From Actinomycetes bacterium (lineage in GTDB: Bacteria > Actinomycetota > Actinomycetes > Propionibacteriales > Propionibacteriaceae), in assembly GCA_023458095.1 (NCBI GenBank), contig JAEXAS010000025.1, positions 1 through 30,550 on the forward strand: a stretch of DNA of 30,550 nucleotides, written 5' to 3'. A program made the position numbers and the translations under genes. Under the pieces are notes generated by a model. That model made no database searches. It saw nothing but the letters and a program-made list of their open reading frames with translations, and was not told the origin of the DNA. Positions 1 to 8,531 of this stretch are shown one piece after another. Position 1 is the stretch's first letter. The number at the start of each line of letters is the position of its first letter.

Positions 1-36
1 GTGCAGACGCTCCCGAAACTTTGGGAGCGTCTGCAC
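1..36. terminator. Perfect 14-bp inverted repeat, possible terminator
   Basis: Bases 1-14 are perfectly complementary to bases 23-36, giving a GC-rich 14-bp stem with an 8-base loop. It lies 40 bp before dapD. No clear T-run follows on the + strand. It may end an upstream transcript outside the window, or act on the minus strand, whose downstream side is not visible. Confidence 0.45.
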
Positions 37-63
37 CTTTCGGGAGCGGCTGGGGTTGACCAG

Positions 64-69
64 TAGGGT
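64..69 (+). promoter_or_regulatory. Leaderless -10 box of dapD (TAGGGT)
   Basis: TAGGGT lies exactly 6 nt before the dapD ATG and there is no Shine-Dalgarno sequence. This is the spacing expected when transcription starts at the start codon. No good -35 box is seen. Confidence 0.5.
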
Positions 70-75
70 GGCCGC

Positions 76-1002
76 ATGACCCGAACCGCACATGGCTGGG
101 GGCTGGCCACCATTCACGAGTCCGGCCTCGTCCTCGACACTTGGTTTCCCTCCCCTGCTCTGGGCGAAAGCTCCGGGGCGCAGGCGCCGGCTGAGCTTGC
201 CGCCTTGGCCGGTTCGGACCCGGTACGCGCGGTACGCACCGAGGTGCAGTTGGTCGAGATTGATCTGGACGCCGCCCCGACCAGCGTTCCGGACGCCTAT
301 TTGCGCCTGCATCTGCTGAGTCATCGGCTGTGCGCCCCGCGCACCATCGATCTGACCGGCATCTTCTCGGTGCTGACCAATGTGGTGTGGACCTCAGTGG
401 GACCCTGCGCGGTGGAGGGCTTCGAACAGACCCGGCTGCGCCTGCGTGCCGCCCATGGTCAGATCACAGTCCATGCCATTGACAAGTTCCCGCGCATGGT
501 CGACTACGTGACGCCCAGCGGCGTGCGCATCGGCGATGCCGACCGGGTGCGCCTGGGAGCGCATCTGGCCGAAGGCACCACGGTGATGCACGAAGGCTTC
601 GTGAACTTCAACGCCGGCACCTTGGGTACGTCCATGGTGGAGGGTCGGATCTCGGCTGGAGTCATCGTCGGTGATGGCACCGACATCGGGGGCGGCGCCT
701 CGATCATGGGCACCTTGTCCGGGGGTGGATCGGAGCAGATCACCATCGGTGAACGTTGCCTCTTGGGAGCCGAGTCCGGAGTGGGCATCTCCTTGGGTGA
801 TGACTGCGTGGTTGAGGCCGGGCTGTACGTGACGGCGGGCACCAAGGTCGAACTGCCTGGTGGCGCGGTCGCCAAAGCCGCCCAGCTCAGCGGACGCAGC
901 GGCCTGCTCTTCCTGCGCCACTCGATCACGGGCACGGTGATGGCCCGCGCCCGTGGGGAGAAGGCTGGAATCGAACTGAACGCCGCACTGCATTCCAACT
1001 GA
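76..1002 (+). CDS. dapD: Tetrahydrodipicolinate N-succinyltransferase
   Basis: This enzyme transfers succinyl from succinyl-CoA to tetrahydrodipicolinate in the succinylase route to meso-diaminopimelate and lysine, in the cytoplasm. The 308-residue protein matches the actinobacterial DapD type: a divergent N-terminal domain (about residues 1-150), then a left-handed beta-helix of hexapeptide repeats (about 155-260) with stretches such as EGTTVMHEGFVNFNAGTLG and GGGASIMGTLSGGG. The ATG is fixed by a leaderless -10 box 6 nt upstream. The next gene starts 7 nt after the stop and is probably co-transcribed. dapC, another enzyme of the same route, lies 1.5 kb away on the other strand. The identification is firm; the family usually has about 310-320 residues, so the gene is full length. 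Confidence 0.96.
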   Translation: MTRTAHGWGLATIHESGLVLDTWFPSPALGESSGAQAPAELAALAGSDPVRAVRTEVQLVEIDLDAAPTSVPDAYLRLHLLSHRLCAPRTIDLTGIFSVLTNVVWTSVGPCAVEGFEQTRLRLRAAHGQITVHAIDKFPRMVDYVTPSGVRIGDADRVRLGAHLAEGTTVMHEGFVNFNAGTLGTSMVEGRISAGVIVGDGTDIGGGASIMGTLSGGGSEQITIGERCLLGAESGVGISLGDDCVVEAGLYVTAGTKVELPGGAVAKAAQLSGRSGLLFLRHSITGTVMARARGEKAGIELNAALHSN

Positions 1003-1008
1003 GGGCTG

Positions 1009-1863
1009 GTGACTGCGGTGCGCGCGTTGTGGTGGTCGCTGGCCGGGATCGTGGTGGTCGTCGCGATCTTCGTGGGCATCAGCCTGGCGTGGAGCACCTA
1101 CAAAGGCGAGCCGCTGCCGCTGGCCGATCACTGCACCGCCACAGTCAAGGGCGCCACCGCGACGATCGATCCCGAGCAGGCCCGCAATGCGGCCATCATC
1201 TCGGGGGTGTCGGTCAAGCGAGGTCTGAAGCCTCGGGCGGCCAGCATCGCGTTGGCGACGGCCTTCCAGGAATCCGACATCCGCAACCTCGACTACGGGC
1301 ATTCGGATTCTCTGGGGCTGTTTCAGCAGCGTCCCTCCCAGGGCTGGGGTACCGCCAAGCAGGTGATGGACCCGTGGTACTCCTCCAAACAGTTCTACCG
1401 GGCCCTGGTGAAGGTGAAGAAGTGGCAGACCCGCGACCTGAACGATGTGGCTCAAGCGGTGCAACGCAGCGCCTATCCGGAGGCCTACCGCAAGCACGTG
1501 GATCGGGCACGTGTCCTGGCCAGCTCTCTGACCGGGCAGACACCCGCCTCGTTCACCTGCGTGGTCAACAACCCCGCGGCAGCCGACCCTGACGGCATGA
1601 AGACCTTCTTGACCAAGACCTTGGGCGGCACCATTTCGGTTTCCACCACCAAGGACGGTTTGACGGTGACCACCAAGCGTCCCCAGGACGCCTGGGCCGT
1701 GGCCAACGAAGCGATCGCCGCGGGTGGCGATTATGGCCTCAGCACGGTCCAGGTCGGTGACGCCACCTGGACCCACTCCACGACTCAAGAGGCGCAGTGG
1801 AGTTCGACGGCACCGTCCGCAGCGACCGAGGTGCACCTCGGATTCGGCACCGCTACCCGCTGA
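1009..1863 (+). CDS. Membrane-anchored lysozyme-like protein of unknown role
   Basis: The 284-residue product has one N-terminal membrane helix (about residues 8-28) and an exported domain. The segment FQESDIRNLDYGHSDSLGLF followed by QQRPSQGWGT resembles a lytic-transglycosylase or lysozyme-like fold, with a Glu in FQES at the usual catalytic place. Homologues are common in actinobacteria and are often mislabelled as heavy-metal transporters. A role in cell-wall turnover is inference. The GTG start at 1009 follows the dapD stop by 6 nt, with GAGGG overlapping that stop, so translation is likely coupled to dapD. GTG at 1018 is an alternative start. Two Cys (in DHCTA and FTCVV) could form an extracellular disulfide. 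Confidence 0.82.
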   Translation: MTAVRALWWSLAGIVVVVAIFVGISLAWSTYKGEPLPLADHCTATVKGATATIDPEQARNAAIISGVSVKRGLKPRAASIALATAFQESDIRNLDYGHSDSLGLFQQRPSQGWGTAKQVMDPWYSSKQFYRALVKVKKWQTRDLNDVAQAVQRSAYPEAYRKHVDRARVLASSLTGQTPASFTCVVNNPAAADPDGMKTFLTKTLGGTISVSTTKDGLTVTTKRPQDAWAVANEAIAAGGDYGLSTVQVGDATWTHSTTQEAQWSSTAPSAATEVHLGFGTATR

Positions 1864-1872
1864 TCGGACGAG

Positions 1873-2490
1873 CTACGCCGCTGATCGCGCATCTTCCCCG
1901 GCAGAGCGCCGACGAAGCAGCATCACGGCCGGAATGGCATAGGCACTGCTCACCAGGAACAAGCCACCGATCACTGAGGCAACGGCAAGACTGTCCAGGG
2001 ATGGGGTGAACGGCAACCCGAGCATCCCGCGCACTTCGCCAGCGATCCACGGTTCGCGGAATGCCAGCCAGGCCGTCGCGACACAGGCCACCAGCATCAG
2101 CAGCGCCGAGCCTGGTGCGGCCCAGCGCACCCGCCGAGCATCGTCGGCCGACGCCGCCCGGGCAACGGCGTAGCCCCAGCCGACGCTGACCAGGAGCACC
2201 GGGACGGGGAAGCCCATGAAGAAGCCATAGATCATGACGGTGTAGAACGCAGCGACTGCTACCTGGGCCGGCACCGAAAGCCGGTACAGCGAATCCAATC
2301 GGGACCGAAGCACGGTGAGGTCGGCAGCCATCCCCAGCAGGAAACCGGACAGTACCGCCGGGGCCACCCAATCGGTGACCCCGAGCAGGTAGCAACTCCA
2401 CCACCCGATCAGCAGGCCGCTCACCGGGGCGATGGTGCCCAGCACGACTCGAGAAATCCAGCGTTGCAGCGATGCGTCTCGTCTCACCAT
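1873..2490 (-). CDS. Integral membrane protein, unknown function
   Basis: The 205-residue protein has about five hydrophobic segments (near residues 12-35, 40-58, 73-105, 122-142 and 163-187) and a basic C-terminus. I do not recognise a characterised family. The ATG is supported by TAGCCT exactly 6 nt upstream, a leaderless promoter, so the gene can be transcribed on its own although it also lies 23 nt after dapC on the same strand. It converges with the lysozyme-like gene, with only 9 bp between the two stops. Confidence 0.75.
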   Translation of the reverse strand: MVRRDASLQRWISRVVLGTIAPVSGLLIGWWSCYLLGVTDWVAPAVLSGFLLGMAADLTVLRSRLDSLYRLSVPAQVAVAAFYTVMIYGFFMGFPVPVLLVSVGWGYAVARAASADDARRVRWAAPGSALLMLVACVATAWLAFREPWIAGEVRGMLGLPFTPSLDSLAVASVIGGLFLVSSAYAIPAVMLLRRRSAGEDARSAA

Positions 2491-2496
2491 GGGCCC

Positions 2497-2502
2497 AGGC
2501 TA
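2497..2502 (-). promoter_or_regulatory. Leaderless -10 box (TAGCCT)
   Basis: TAGCCT on the minus strand is followed by GGGCCC and then the ATG of the membrane-protein gene. It sits in the 23-nt gap after dapC. Confidence 0.45.
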
Positions 2503-2513
2503 GCCGCCCGATC

Positions 2514-3623
2514 CTACGGCTGGGCGTTGGCCAGTCGGTGTGCTGCTGCCGCGATGCGTTCGTCGTCGGCGGTCAGCGCCACCCGGACGAAGCGTGTCGC
2601 ATCGGGGCCGTAGAAGTCGCCGGGAGCCACCAGGATGCCCAGTGCAGCGAGGTGGTCGACGCTGGCGCGGCAGTCCTCATCGCGGGTGCACCACAGATAG
2701 AGCGAACCTTCGGAATGCTCGACGCGATAGCCGGCAGCCTCCAGGGCCGGACGCAGCAGGTCGCGGCGGGCGAGGTAGCGCTGCCGCTGCTGGGCCACAT
2801 GAGCGCCGTCATTCAACGCTGCCGCCATGGCGGCCTGAATCGGGGTGGGCAGCATCTCGCCGGAATGCTTGCGCACCTCCAGCAAGGACGTCACCAGCTC
2901 GGCGTCTCCGGCGATGAAGCCTGCCCGATAGCCGGCCATATTCGACCGCTTGGACAGTGAATGGACCGCGAGCAGCCCGTCCAGGGATCCGCCGTTGACG
3001 CGGGGATCCAAGACCGAGACCGGCTCGGCGTCCCAACCGAATTCGCCGTAGCACTCGTCACTGGCCAGCACTGCACCCACGCTCCGCGCGGCGTCCACCC
3101 AGGCTCGGGTTTCGCTCACCGACAGGATGCGTCCGTGCGGATTGGCTGGGGAGTTGATCCAGATCAGGGCCGGCTTGAGCTCGGCGACCGCATCCACGTC
3201 ATCGGTGGGTATCGCCTGCGCACCGCACAGCCGAGCGCCCACGTCGTAGGTGGGATAGGCCGTGGTGGGAATGACCACCGCATCGCCGGCGCCGAGCCCT
3301 AACTGGAAGCCCAACAAAGCCACCAGCTCTTTGGTGCCGATCACCGGAAGCACATTGGCATGATCCAACGGCACCGCTGACCATCGGCTGTGCAGGTAGT
3401 CGATGATGGCCGTCCGTAATGCCACGGTGCCCCATGTTGTGGGGTAACCGGGGGCATCCGCACTGGCGATCAGTGCTTCACGCACGACCGCCGGGGTTGG
3501 ATCGACCGGAGTGCCGACCGACAGGTCGACCAGACCGCCGGGATGGGCTGAGGCCCGTTGCCGGGCCCCAGCCAGTGAATCCCAGGGAAAGTCGGGCAGG
3601 CTGGCGGCCAGCCCGCGACTCAT
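2514..3623 (-). CDS. dapC: N-succinyldiaminopimelate aminotransferase
   Basis: This PLP-dependent class I/II aminotransferase converts N-succinyl-2-amino-6-ketopimelate to N-succinyl-LL-diaminopimelate with glutamate as amino donor, the step after DapD. The 369-residue protein shows NSPANPHG (about 157-164), the PLP-contacting SDECYGEF (D189, Y192) and the Schiff-base lysine in HSLSKRSNMAGYR (K225). Its length fits the actinobacterial DapC group. The ATG overlaps the fdxA stop as ATGA, so the two are translated in a coupled way. The fdxA-dapC order is conserved in many actinobacteria, which supports dapC over a generic aminotransferase. Confidence 0.93.
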   Translation of the reverse strand: MSRGLAASLPDFPWDSLAGARQRASAHPGGLVDLSVGTPVDPTPAVVREALIASADAPGYPTTWGTVALRTAIIDYLHSRWSAVPLDHANVLPVIGTKELVALLGFQLGLGAGDAVVIPTTAYPTYDVGARLCGAQAIPTDDVDAVAELKPALIWINSPANPHGRILSVSETRAWVDAARSVGAVLASDECYGEFGWDAEPVSVLDPRVNGGSLDGLLAVHSLSKRSNMAGYRAGFIAGDAELVTSLLEVRKHSGEMLPTPIQAAMAAALNDGAHVAQQRQRYLARRDLLRPALEAAGYRVEHSEGSLYLWCTRDEDCRASVDHLAALGILVAPGDFYGPDATRFVRVALTADDERIAAAAHRLANAQP

Positions 3624-3937
3624 TCCTTCGGAGGAAGAGCGGCGACCTTGGGGTGGTCACCGTCGAAGACGCCGAAGTCAGCGGCGCCGCCCGGGGAGCC
3701 GATCTCGTCGAAGAACTCCTTGTTGATGGCCACAAACTGCGCCTGGTCGGCGGGCACATCGTCCTCGAAGAAGATGGCCTCGGTCGGGCACGCAGGCTCG
3801 CACGAGGTGCAATCCACACACTCATCCGGATGGATGTAGAGGGTGCGGGTGCCTTCGTAGATGCAGTCGACGGGGCACTCCTCAACGCACGCCTTGTCTT
3901 TCACATCCACGCACGGATCGGTGATCACGTATGCCAT
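3620..3937 (-). CDS. fdxA: 7Fe ferredoxin ([3Fe-4S][4Fe-4S])
   Basis: This is a small soluble electron carrier. The 105-residue sequence has the Azotobacter FdI-type pattern. C9, C17 and C50 are expected to bind the [3Fe-4S] cluster, and C21, C40, C43 and C46 the [4Fe-4S] cluster; C25 matches the free Cys of that family. The acidic C-terminal half is typical of the actinobacterial FdxA/FdxC type. A GAGGAG ribosome site lies about 8 nt before the ATG. It is the first gene of the fdxA-dapC unit, and its redox partner is not visible here. Confidence 0.95.
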   Translation of the reverse strand: MAYVITDPCVDVKDKACVEECPVDCIYEGTRTLYIHPDECVDCTSCEPACPTEAIFFEDDVPADQAQFVAINKEFFDEIGSPGGAADFGVFDGDHPKVAALPPKE

Positions 3938-4002
3938 TAGGGCTCCTCACTTGGGGATACTAACCTCGTCGCTAACTGTACGAGTTACGGAGGTCAACGT
4001 TA

Positions 4003-4227
4003 GTGGAACGTCCCGATCCCGAGATAGGAACGCGCATCACTGTTCGCTATACGGCTATTGATGGTCCGCATGAGGTGATTGGGCACATCGTGTCCAATGC
4101 CGACGGCACGGTGCGCCTGGAGGATCGTCACGGCACCGAACACACCCTCACCTGGGCTCAGGTCCAAGCGTGGCGGATCATGCCGCCACCGCCACCGCGA
4201 CGCCGGCCGCGCCCGCCACAGTCATAG
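4003..4227 (+). CDS. Small stand-alone SH3-like domain protein
   Basis: The 74-residue product begins at GTG with a GGAGG site about 9 nt upstream. Residues 8-60 (IGTRITVRYTAIDGPHEVIG through QVQAWRIMP) resemble the SH3-like N-terminal domain of actinobacterial GNAT acetyltransferases of the Rv0428c type, which often sit beside fdxA and dapC. The catalytic GNAT domain is missing: the protein ends in a Pro/Arg-rich tail. It is divergent from fdxA and its stop overlaps the end of the convergent transporter gene by 6 bp. The coding call is good. The relation to the GNAT N-terminus is my recognition and untested. Confidence 0.7.
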   Translation: MERPDPEIGTRITVRYTAIDGPHEVIGHIVSNADGTVRLEDRHGTEHTLTWAQVQAWRIMPPPPPRRRPRPPQS

Positions 4228-5211
4228 GGGCGGGGGCGTCTCGGCGTCCGCAGTGATCGTGGGACGCTCCCCGGACGGTTCGAGCTCCGCCGGTTTCGCC
4301 GCCCTGGAAGCATGCACCGCACCGAGTTGGGCAACCACGACGCCGGTGATCATGAGGGCCGCACCGAGGTAGCCGCGCAGCGTCATTGATTCGCCGAGAA
4401 AAAGCGCTCCACCCAGAGCGCCGAAGACCGACTCCATAGCCATGATCAGCGAGGCGTGGGAGGCCAGGGCGTCCCGCTGCCCGACCACCTGAAGGGTGAA
4501 GGCGACCCCGACGCTGAGCAGACCGCCGTAGAGCAGCGGAATCGCAGCCTGGCCGATGCCAGTGAACGGCGCCGGTTCGGCGACGAAGGCGGCCGGAACC
4601 GACAGCAGCGAGCAGGTGACAAACTGCACCACGGCGAAGCGCAGCGCCGACAGCCGCGCCCCGTAGTGGTCAATCACCAGGATCTGGCCGGTCCAGGCCA
4701 GGGTCGAAATGATCAGCAACACTTCCCCGAAGCCGATGGTGAAGGCGTCAGTCACCGCGATCAGGTACAGCCCGATCACCGACGACACCACCCCCAGCAC
4801 GGTCGACACACTGCTGCGATGCCCGCGGAAAGCCGCAATCACCGGCACGAAGACCATGTACAGCCCGGTGATGAACGCGGCATTGCCTGCCGGGACGGTA
4901 CTCATCGCCCCTTGCTGCAAGGCACTGGCAACAGTCAGAAACAACCCGGCAGCGATGCCTGGGCCGAGCACAGCCCGCCAGGCCTGGCGACGCTTCACCG
5001 CCGCGACCGGATGCTTTGCGGTGACCGAGCGCCAAGCGATAACCGCCAGCACTACCAGGGCACCCAGCGCGAAGCGGACCGCATTGAAGGTGAACGGCCC
5101 CACGTATTGGGCGCCGACTCGTTGAGCGACGAAGGCGAAGCCCCAGATGGCCGAAGCCAGCAGCAAGAGCAGGTTGGCGCGGGTGTGCCGTCCGCTCAGA
5201 ATGGCGGGCAA
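4222..5211 (-). CDS. DMT-superfamily (EamA) exporter
   Basis: The product of about 329 residues has ten hydrophobic segments in two EamA halves (starts such as NLLLLLASAIWGFAFVAQR and GEVLLIISTLAWTGQILVI), as in drug/metabolite transporters that export amino acids or small metabolites. The substrate cannot be read from the sequence. The open frame continues upstream inside tkt, but the extra residues are Arg-rich and unlike the family. I therefore chose TTG at 5211, 2 nt after the tkt stop, which suggests coupled translation. The ribosome site is poor and this start is uncertain. The C-terminus carries a hydrophilic tail of about 30 residues. Confidence 0.85.
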   Translation of the reverse strand: MPAILSGRHTRANLLLLLASAIWGFAFVAQRVGAQYVGPFTFNAVRFALGALVVLAVIAWRSVTAKHPVAAVKRRQAWRAVLGPGIAAGLFLTVASALQQGAMSTVPAGNAAFITGLYMVFVPVIAAFRGHRSSVSTVLGVVSSVIGLYLIAVTDAFTIGFGEVLLIISTLAWTGQILVIDHYGARLSALRFAVVQFVTCSLLSVPAAFVAEPAPFTGIGQAAIPLLYGGLLSVGVAFTLQVVGQRDALASHASLIMAMESVFGALGGALFLGESMTLRGYLGAALMITGVVVAQLGAVHASRAAKPAELEPSGERPTITADAETPPPL

Positions 5212-5213
5212 CC

Positions 5214-7289
5214 TCAGCCGAGCCGGGACAGCGCAAGTTTGGCCTTGGCCGCGACGTTGGCCGCAGTGAAGCCGTACTTGGCGAACAGCAGGCTGCCTGC
5301 AGCCGATTCGCCGAAATGATCGATGCCGACGACCTCGCCGGACTGTCCGACGTATTCCCGCCATCCGGTGGGCACGCCCGCCTCGACGGCGACCTTGGCC
5401 ACCGAGTCAGGCAGGACGGCGGTCCGGTAGTCGGCGGGCTGGGCGTTGAACCATTCCAGGCAGGGGGCCGAGACCACGCGGGTGCCGATGCCTTCGGCCT
5501 GCAGGGCGTCCCGGGCGTCCAGGGCGACCGACACCTCCGAACCGGTGGCGATGATGACGACCTTGAGGTCACCCTCGGCGTCGATGAGGGTGTAGGCACC
5601 CTTGGCCACCTCGGTGGCCGGTGCGACACCAGCAGCGTCCCGGTCGATGATCGGCAGGTCTTGCCGAGACAAGATCAGCGCACTGGGCCGGTCGTTGTGG
5701 GACAGTGCCAGCGCCCAGGCCTGGGCGGTCTCGTTGGCATCGGCCGGACGGATCACATCGATGCCGGGCATGATCCGCAAGCTGGCCACGTGTTCGATCG
5801 GCTGGTGGGTGGGGCCGTCCTCGCCGACGCCGACCGAGTCATGGGTCCACACGAAGATGGTGGGGATCTTCTGCAGGGCGGCCAACCGCACCGCGCCACG
5901 CATGTAGTCGGCGAAGACCAGGAAGGTGCCGCCGTAGGCGCGGGTGAGGCCGGTGTTGATGGCGTTGAGGATGTTGCCCATGGCGTGCTCGCGGATGCCG
6001 AAGTGCAGGGTGCGTCCGGAGAAGTCCCCGACGAAGTCGTGGCTGGAGCGATCCGGCGGCAGGAAGGATGCCTGGCCCTTCATGGTGGTGTTGTTGGAGC
6101 CGGCGAGGTCGGCCGAGCCGCCCCACAACTCGGGCATGGCTTCGGCGATGGCGGTGAGCACTTCACCGGACGCGGCCCGGGTGGCCTTCTTGCCGGGGGC
6201 GAAGACCGGGAGCACAGCGCTGAGGTCCGGTGCGGTGTGGGTGACCAGCCGGTTGAACAGGGAGGCCTCGTCGGGGTTGGCGGCGCGCCAGGCGTCGAAG
6301 GCCGGCGTCCATTCGGCTTTGGCGGCGGCGGCCCGGCGGGCGGCGTTGTCGCGGGTGTGGGCGAGCACGTCGGCTTCGTAGGGGAAGTTGACGGCCGGGT
6401 CGAAGCCGAGCTCAGTCTTGAGCGCTGCGATCTCTTCGCCACCCAACTTGGCGCCATGCACGCTGTGGCTACCGGCCAGGGTGGGCAACGGCCAACCGAT
6501 GACGGTGGTGAGCTTGATGAAGCTGGGCTTGTCGGTGACCGCCTTGGCCGCCTCGATGGCCTCGAACAGCGCTTGGACGTTCTCGGTGTAGCCGGTGCCG
6601 CCGTTGGTCCAATCGACGTGTTGGACGTGCCAGCCGTAGGCCTCGTAGCGGGCGGCGACATCTTCGGTGAAGGCGATTGTGGTGTCGCCTTCGATGGAGA
6701 TGCGGTTGTCGTCATAGAACAGAATCAGGTTGCCCAGCTCTTGGGTGGCGGCCAACGAGGACGCCTCGGCGGCGGGACCTTCCTGCATGCAACCATCGCC
6801 GGCGATGGCGTAGACGTAGTGGTCGAACGGCGAGGGCTGGTCCAACGGCGTGGCCGGGTCGAGCAGCGCGCGCTCACGTCGGGCCGCCATCGCGAACCCA
6901 ACGGCGTTGCCCACACCTGCCCCCAGCGGGCCGGTGGTCACCTCGACACCCGCCGTGTGGCCGTACTCCGGGTGGCCCGGTGTCAGCGAGCCCTCAGTGC
7001 GCAACGCCTTCAGGTCGTCCAGCTCGAGCCCGAAGCCGGCTAGGTACAGCTCGGTGTACTGGGTGAGCGAGGAGTGTCCGATCGACAGCACGAAGCGGTC
7101 GCGTCCAACCCACTTCGGATCGGCCGGATCGTGCCGCATCACCTTCTGATAGAGCAGGTAGGCCAGTGGCGCCAGCGAGATAGCGGTACCGGGGTGTCCG
7201 TTGCCGACCTTCTCCACAGCGTCGGCCGCCAGGATCCGCGCAGTATCAACAGCGCGCTGGTCGAGCTCGCTCCAGGTGAAATCGGACAT
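5214..7289 (-). CDS. tkt: Transketolase
   Basis: This thiamine-diphosphate enzyme of the pentose phosphate pathway moves two-carbon ketol units between sugar phosphates. The 691-residue protein is full length. It has GNGHPGTAISLAPL (30-43), the ThDP/metal motif starting GDGCMQEG (164-171) and ending at the DDNRISI stretch, the pyrimidine-domain GIREHAMGN (Glu near 434), and a C-terminal ketolase domain. A clear GAAGGAAGG-type ribosome site precedes the ATG by about 7 nt. The exporter gene follows 2 nt after the stop. In many actinobacteria tal and zwf follow tkt; here they do not. Confidence 0.97.
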   Translation of the reverse strand: MSDFTWSELDQRAVDTARILAADAVEKVGNGHPGTAISLAPLAYLLYQKVMRHDPADPKWVGRDRFVLSIGHSSLTQYTELYLAGFGLELDDLKALRTEGSLTPGHPEYGHTAGVEVTTGPLGAGVGNAVGFAMAARRERALLDPATPLDQPSPFDHYVYAIAGDGCMQEGPAAEASSLAATQELGNLILFYDDNRISIEGDTTIAFTEDVAARYEAYGWHVQHVDWTNGGTGYTENVQALFEAIEAAKAVTDKPSFIKLTTVIGWPLPTLAGSHSVHGAKLGGEEIAALKTELGFDPAVNFPYEADVLAHTRDNAARRAAAAKAEWTPAFDAWRAANPDEASLFNRLVTHTAPDLSAVLPVFAPGKKATRAASGEVLTAIAEAMPELWGGSADLAGSNNTTMKGQASFLPPDRSSHDFVGDFSGRTLHFGIREHAMGNILNAINTGLTRAYGGTFLVFADYMRGAVRLAALQKIPTIFVWTHDSVGVGEDGPTHQPIEHVASLRIMPGIDVIRPADANETAQAWALALSHNDRPSALILSRQDLPIIDRDAAGVAPATEVAKGAYTLIDAEGDLKVVIIATGSEVSVALDARDALQAEGIGTRVVSAPCLEWFNAQPADYRTAVLPDSVAKVAVEAGVPTGWREYVGQSGEVVGIDHFGESAAGSLLFAKYGFTAANVAAKAKLALSRLG

Positions 7290-7882
7290 CTATCAGCCTT
7301 CCTTCAAGACACATAACAGCCCGCCCATGGGCCAGAGCCCAGTTTTCCACATGTGGCGCAAGTAGCTGGGGTGAGACCAACGAGACTGCGGCCCCAGGAC
7401 CCTAGCAGTGCAACGTCTCCAGGCGTGAGTTTCGGCGCGGGGCTTCGACAAGCTCAGCCAACGAGCTCAAGAGACGCAACGCCCGTGCCCTGAGCCTGTC
7501 GAAGGGCATCGCACCAGCATCAGTCGACCCAGCAGCCGTGACTCACCATGGCTCGAGACTGCGGAGGGCCTAACGAAGACAGGGCAGAGCAATGCCCCCT
7601 CACGGCGATTGCGGAGTGACGGACTTCCCAACATGCGTCTTGTGGAAAGGGCGCAACCGACTTCGGCGCTTTGGTCTCGATGGGGCGAATTGACACGTTC
7701 GCTGATCAGCCCCCGGGTCGCGGTCGAAAGAGAGCGGTCATTTTGGGAAAGCCTCAACATCACAAACACGACTCGCGCCTTCCGAGAATTCAACGAACAT
7801 CCGCTACAAAGGACCAACGCCCCGAAAAGCCAGTGGGGCGAGCCTTCTCCTGTCAGCCGGAACCACCTGCCAAGCTCTGAAC
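7290..7882. other. Long intergenic region without a supported gene
   Basis: The first part holds the tkt leader and presumably its promoter. Two inverted copies of the dispersed CTTCGACAAGCTCAG repeat lie at 7441-7507. From 7510 to 7880 both strands have open frames, but their translations look like no protein I know and they lack start signals. The base composition is less GC-biased than the flanks, which suggests acquired or decayed sequence. Confidence 0.5.
7441..7507. repeat. REP-like inverted repeat pair
   Basis: GGCTTCGACAAGCTCAGCC (7440-7459) faces GCCCTGAGCCTGTCGAAGGGC (7487-7507) in inverted orientation, separated by about 27 bp. The same core occurs at 11.6 and 15.2 kb. It can fold as a hairpin with G-U or mismatch positions. 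Confidence 0.7.
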
Positions 7883-8470
7883 ATGGTTGATGATGTGGAC
7901 CCGCAGAATCTGCTACAAATGGAGATAGGCCGGATTGCACAGCACCACGTGCATCTCGATTCAACCTTGCGGCACGTTTTCGTATTGCTGGCGGCACCGA
8001 GCCCCGCGACGTTCCTCGCAAATGATAACTTCAGCACCGCTTCAGTAATACGGTCTTGCAAGACAATGCTTGCCAACGCTCAGGTACCAGACCAAGTGAT
8101 CCAGGCTGGCTTGGTGGCGCTCCATGCCGCGAAGTGCGCGAACGAGGCACGCAACAGGGTCGTTCACGACCTATGGCTCCCCGACCCCTTCAACCACGAT
8201 GCGCCAGCGTCGTCACGTTGGCACCTTGCCAAGATCGCGCGGGGTGCATTCGGGATGAAAGACGACGGCACCCATGATCTCGAGTCGGTCAGAGCGTCCC
8301 AACGCGAGGTACTTCGAGCTCACTACATGGTTTTCGGGCTGGTGTGGGCCTTGAATGGCACGCTCTCCGCGCTTCGGGGCCCCGGGCTGGACGCTTCACC
8401 AATGGACTGGATCGCCGTGATGGAGGGCCGCCTCGCGCCCGATGGGGATGACTATCGAACCGACGAGTGA
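7883..8470 (+). CDS. Orphan HEPN-like protein, unknown function
   Basis: The 195-residue, mainly helical protein has no characterised relative I recognise. Residues 90-95 read RNRVVH, matching the R-N-x3-H form of the HEPN RNase motif (Rx4-6H), inside a predicted helix (ALHAAKCANEARNRVVHD). HEPN proteins are often RNases of toxin-antitoxin or defence systems, so a toxin or defence role is possible, but this rests on one short motif. There is no strong ribosome site before the ATG, and no antitoxin gene is adjacent on the same strand. It converges with the mazEF pair downstream, which fits a cluster of small toxin genes. Confidence 0.65.
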   Translation: MVDDVDPQNLLQMEIGRIAQHHVHLDSTLRHVFVLLAAPSPATFLANDNFSTASVIRSCKTMLANAQVPDQVIQAGLVALHAAKCANEARNRVVHDLWLPDPFNHDAPASSRWHLAKIARGAFGMKDDGTHDLESVRASQREVLRAHYMVFGLVWALNGTLSALRGPGLDASPMDWIAVMEGRLAPDGDDYRTDE

Positions 8471-8531
8471 AGCCACCAGGCTTGTAGCCGGCGACGCCTG
8501 AATCCGCGCGACCGACAAGCCCCATCGCCGG

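Noticed and set aside
394..1836. 480-residue minus-strand ORF opposite dapD and the lysozyme-like gene
   Set aside because: Rich in Gly, Arg and His with no domain sense; it is a GC-driven shadow of two good genes.
5316..7043. 575-residue plus-strand ORF opposite transketolase
   Set aside because: Low-complexity Gly/Val/Asp-rich translation, antisense to a certain gene.
7609..7890. Plus-strand ORF of 93 residues before the HEPN-like gene
   Set aside because: No ribosome site, no leaderless box and no recognisable features; possible but unsupported.
7467..8021. Minus-strand ORF of 184 residues
   Set aside because: It includes the dispersed repeat, overlaps the HEPN-like gene, and its translation resembles no protein.
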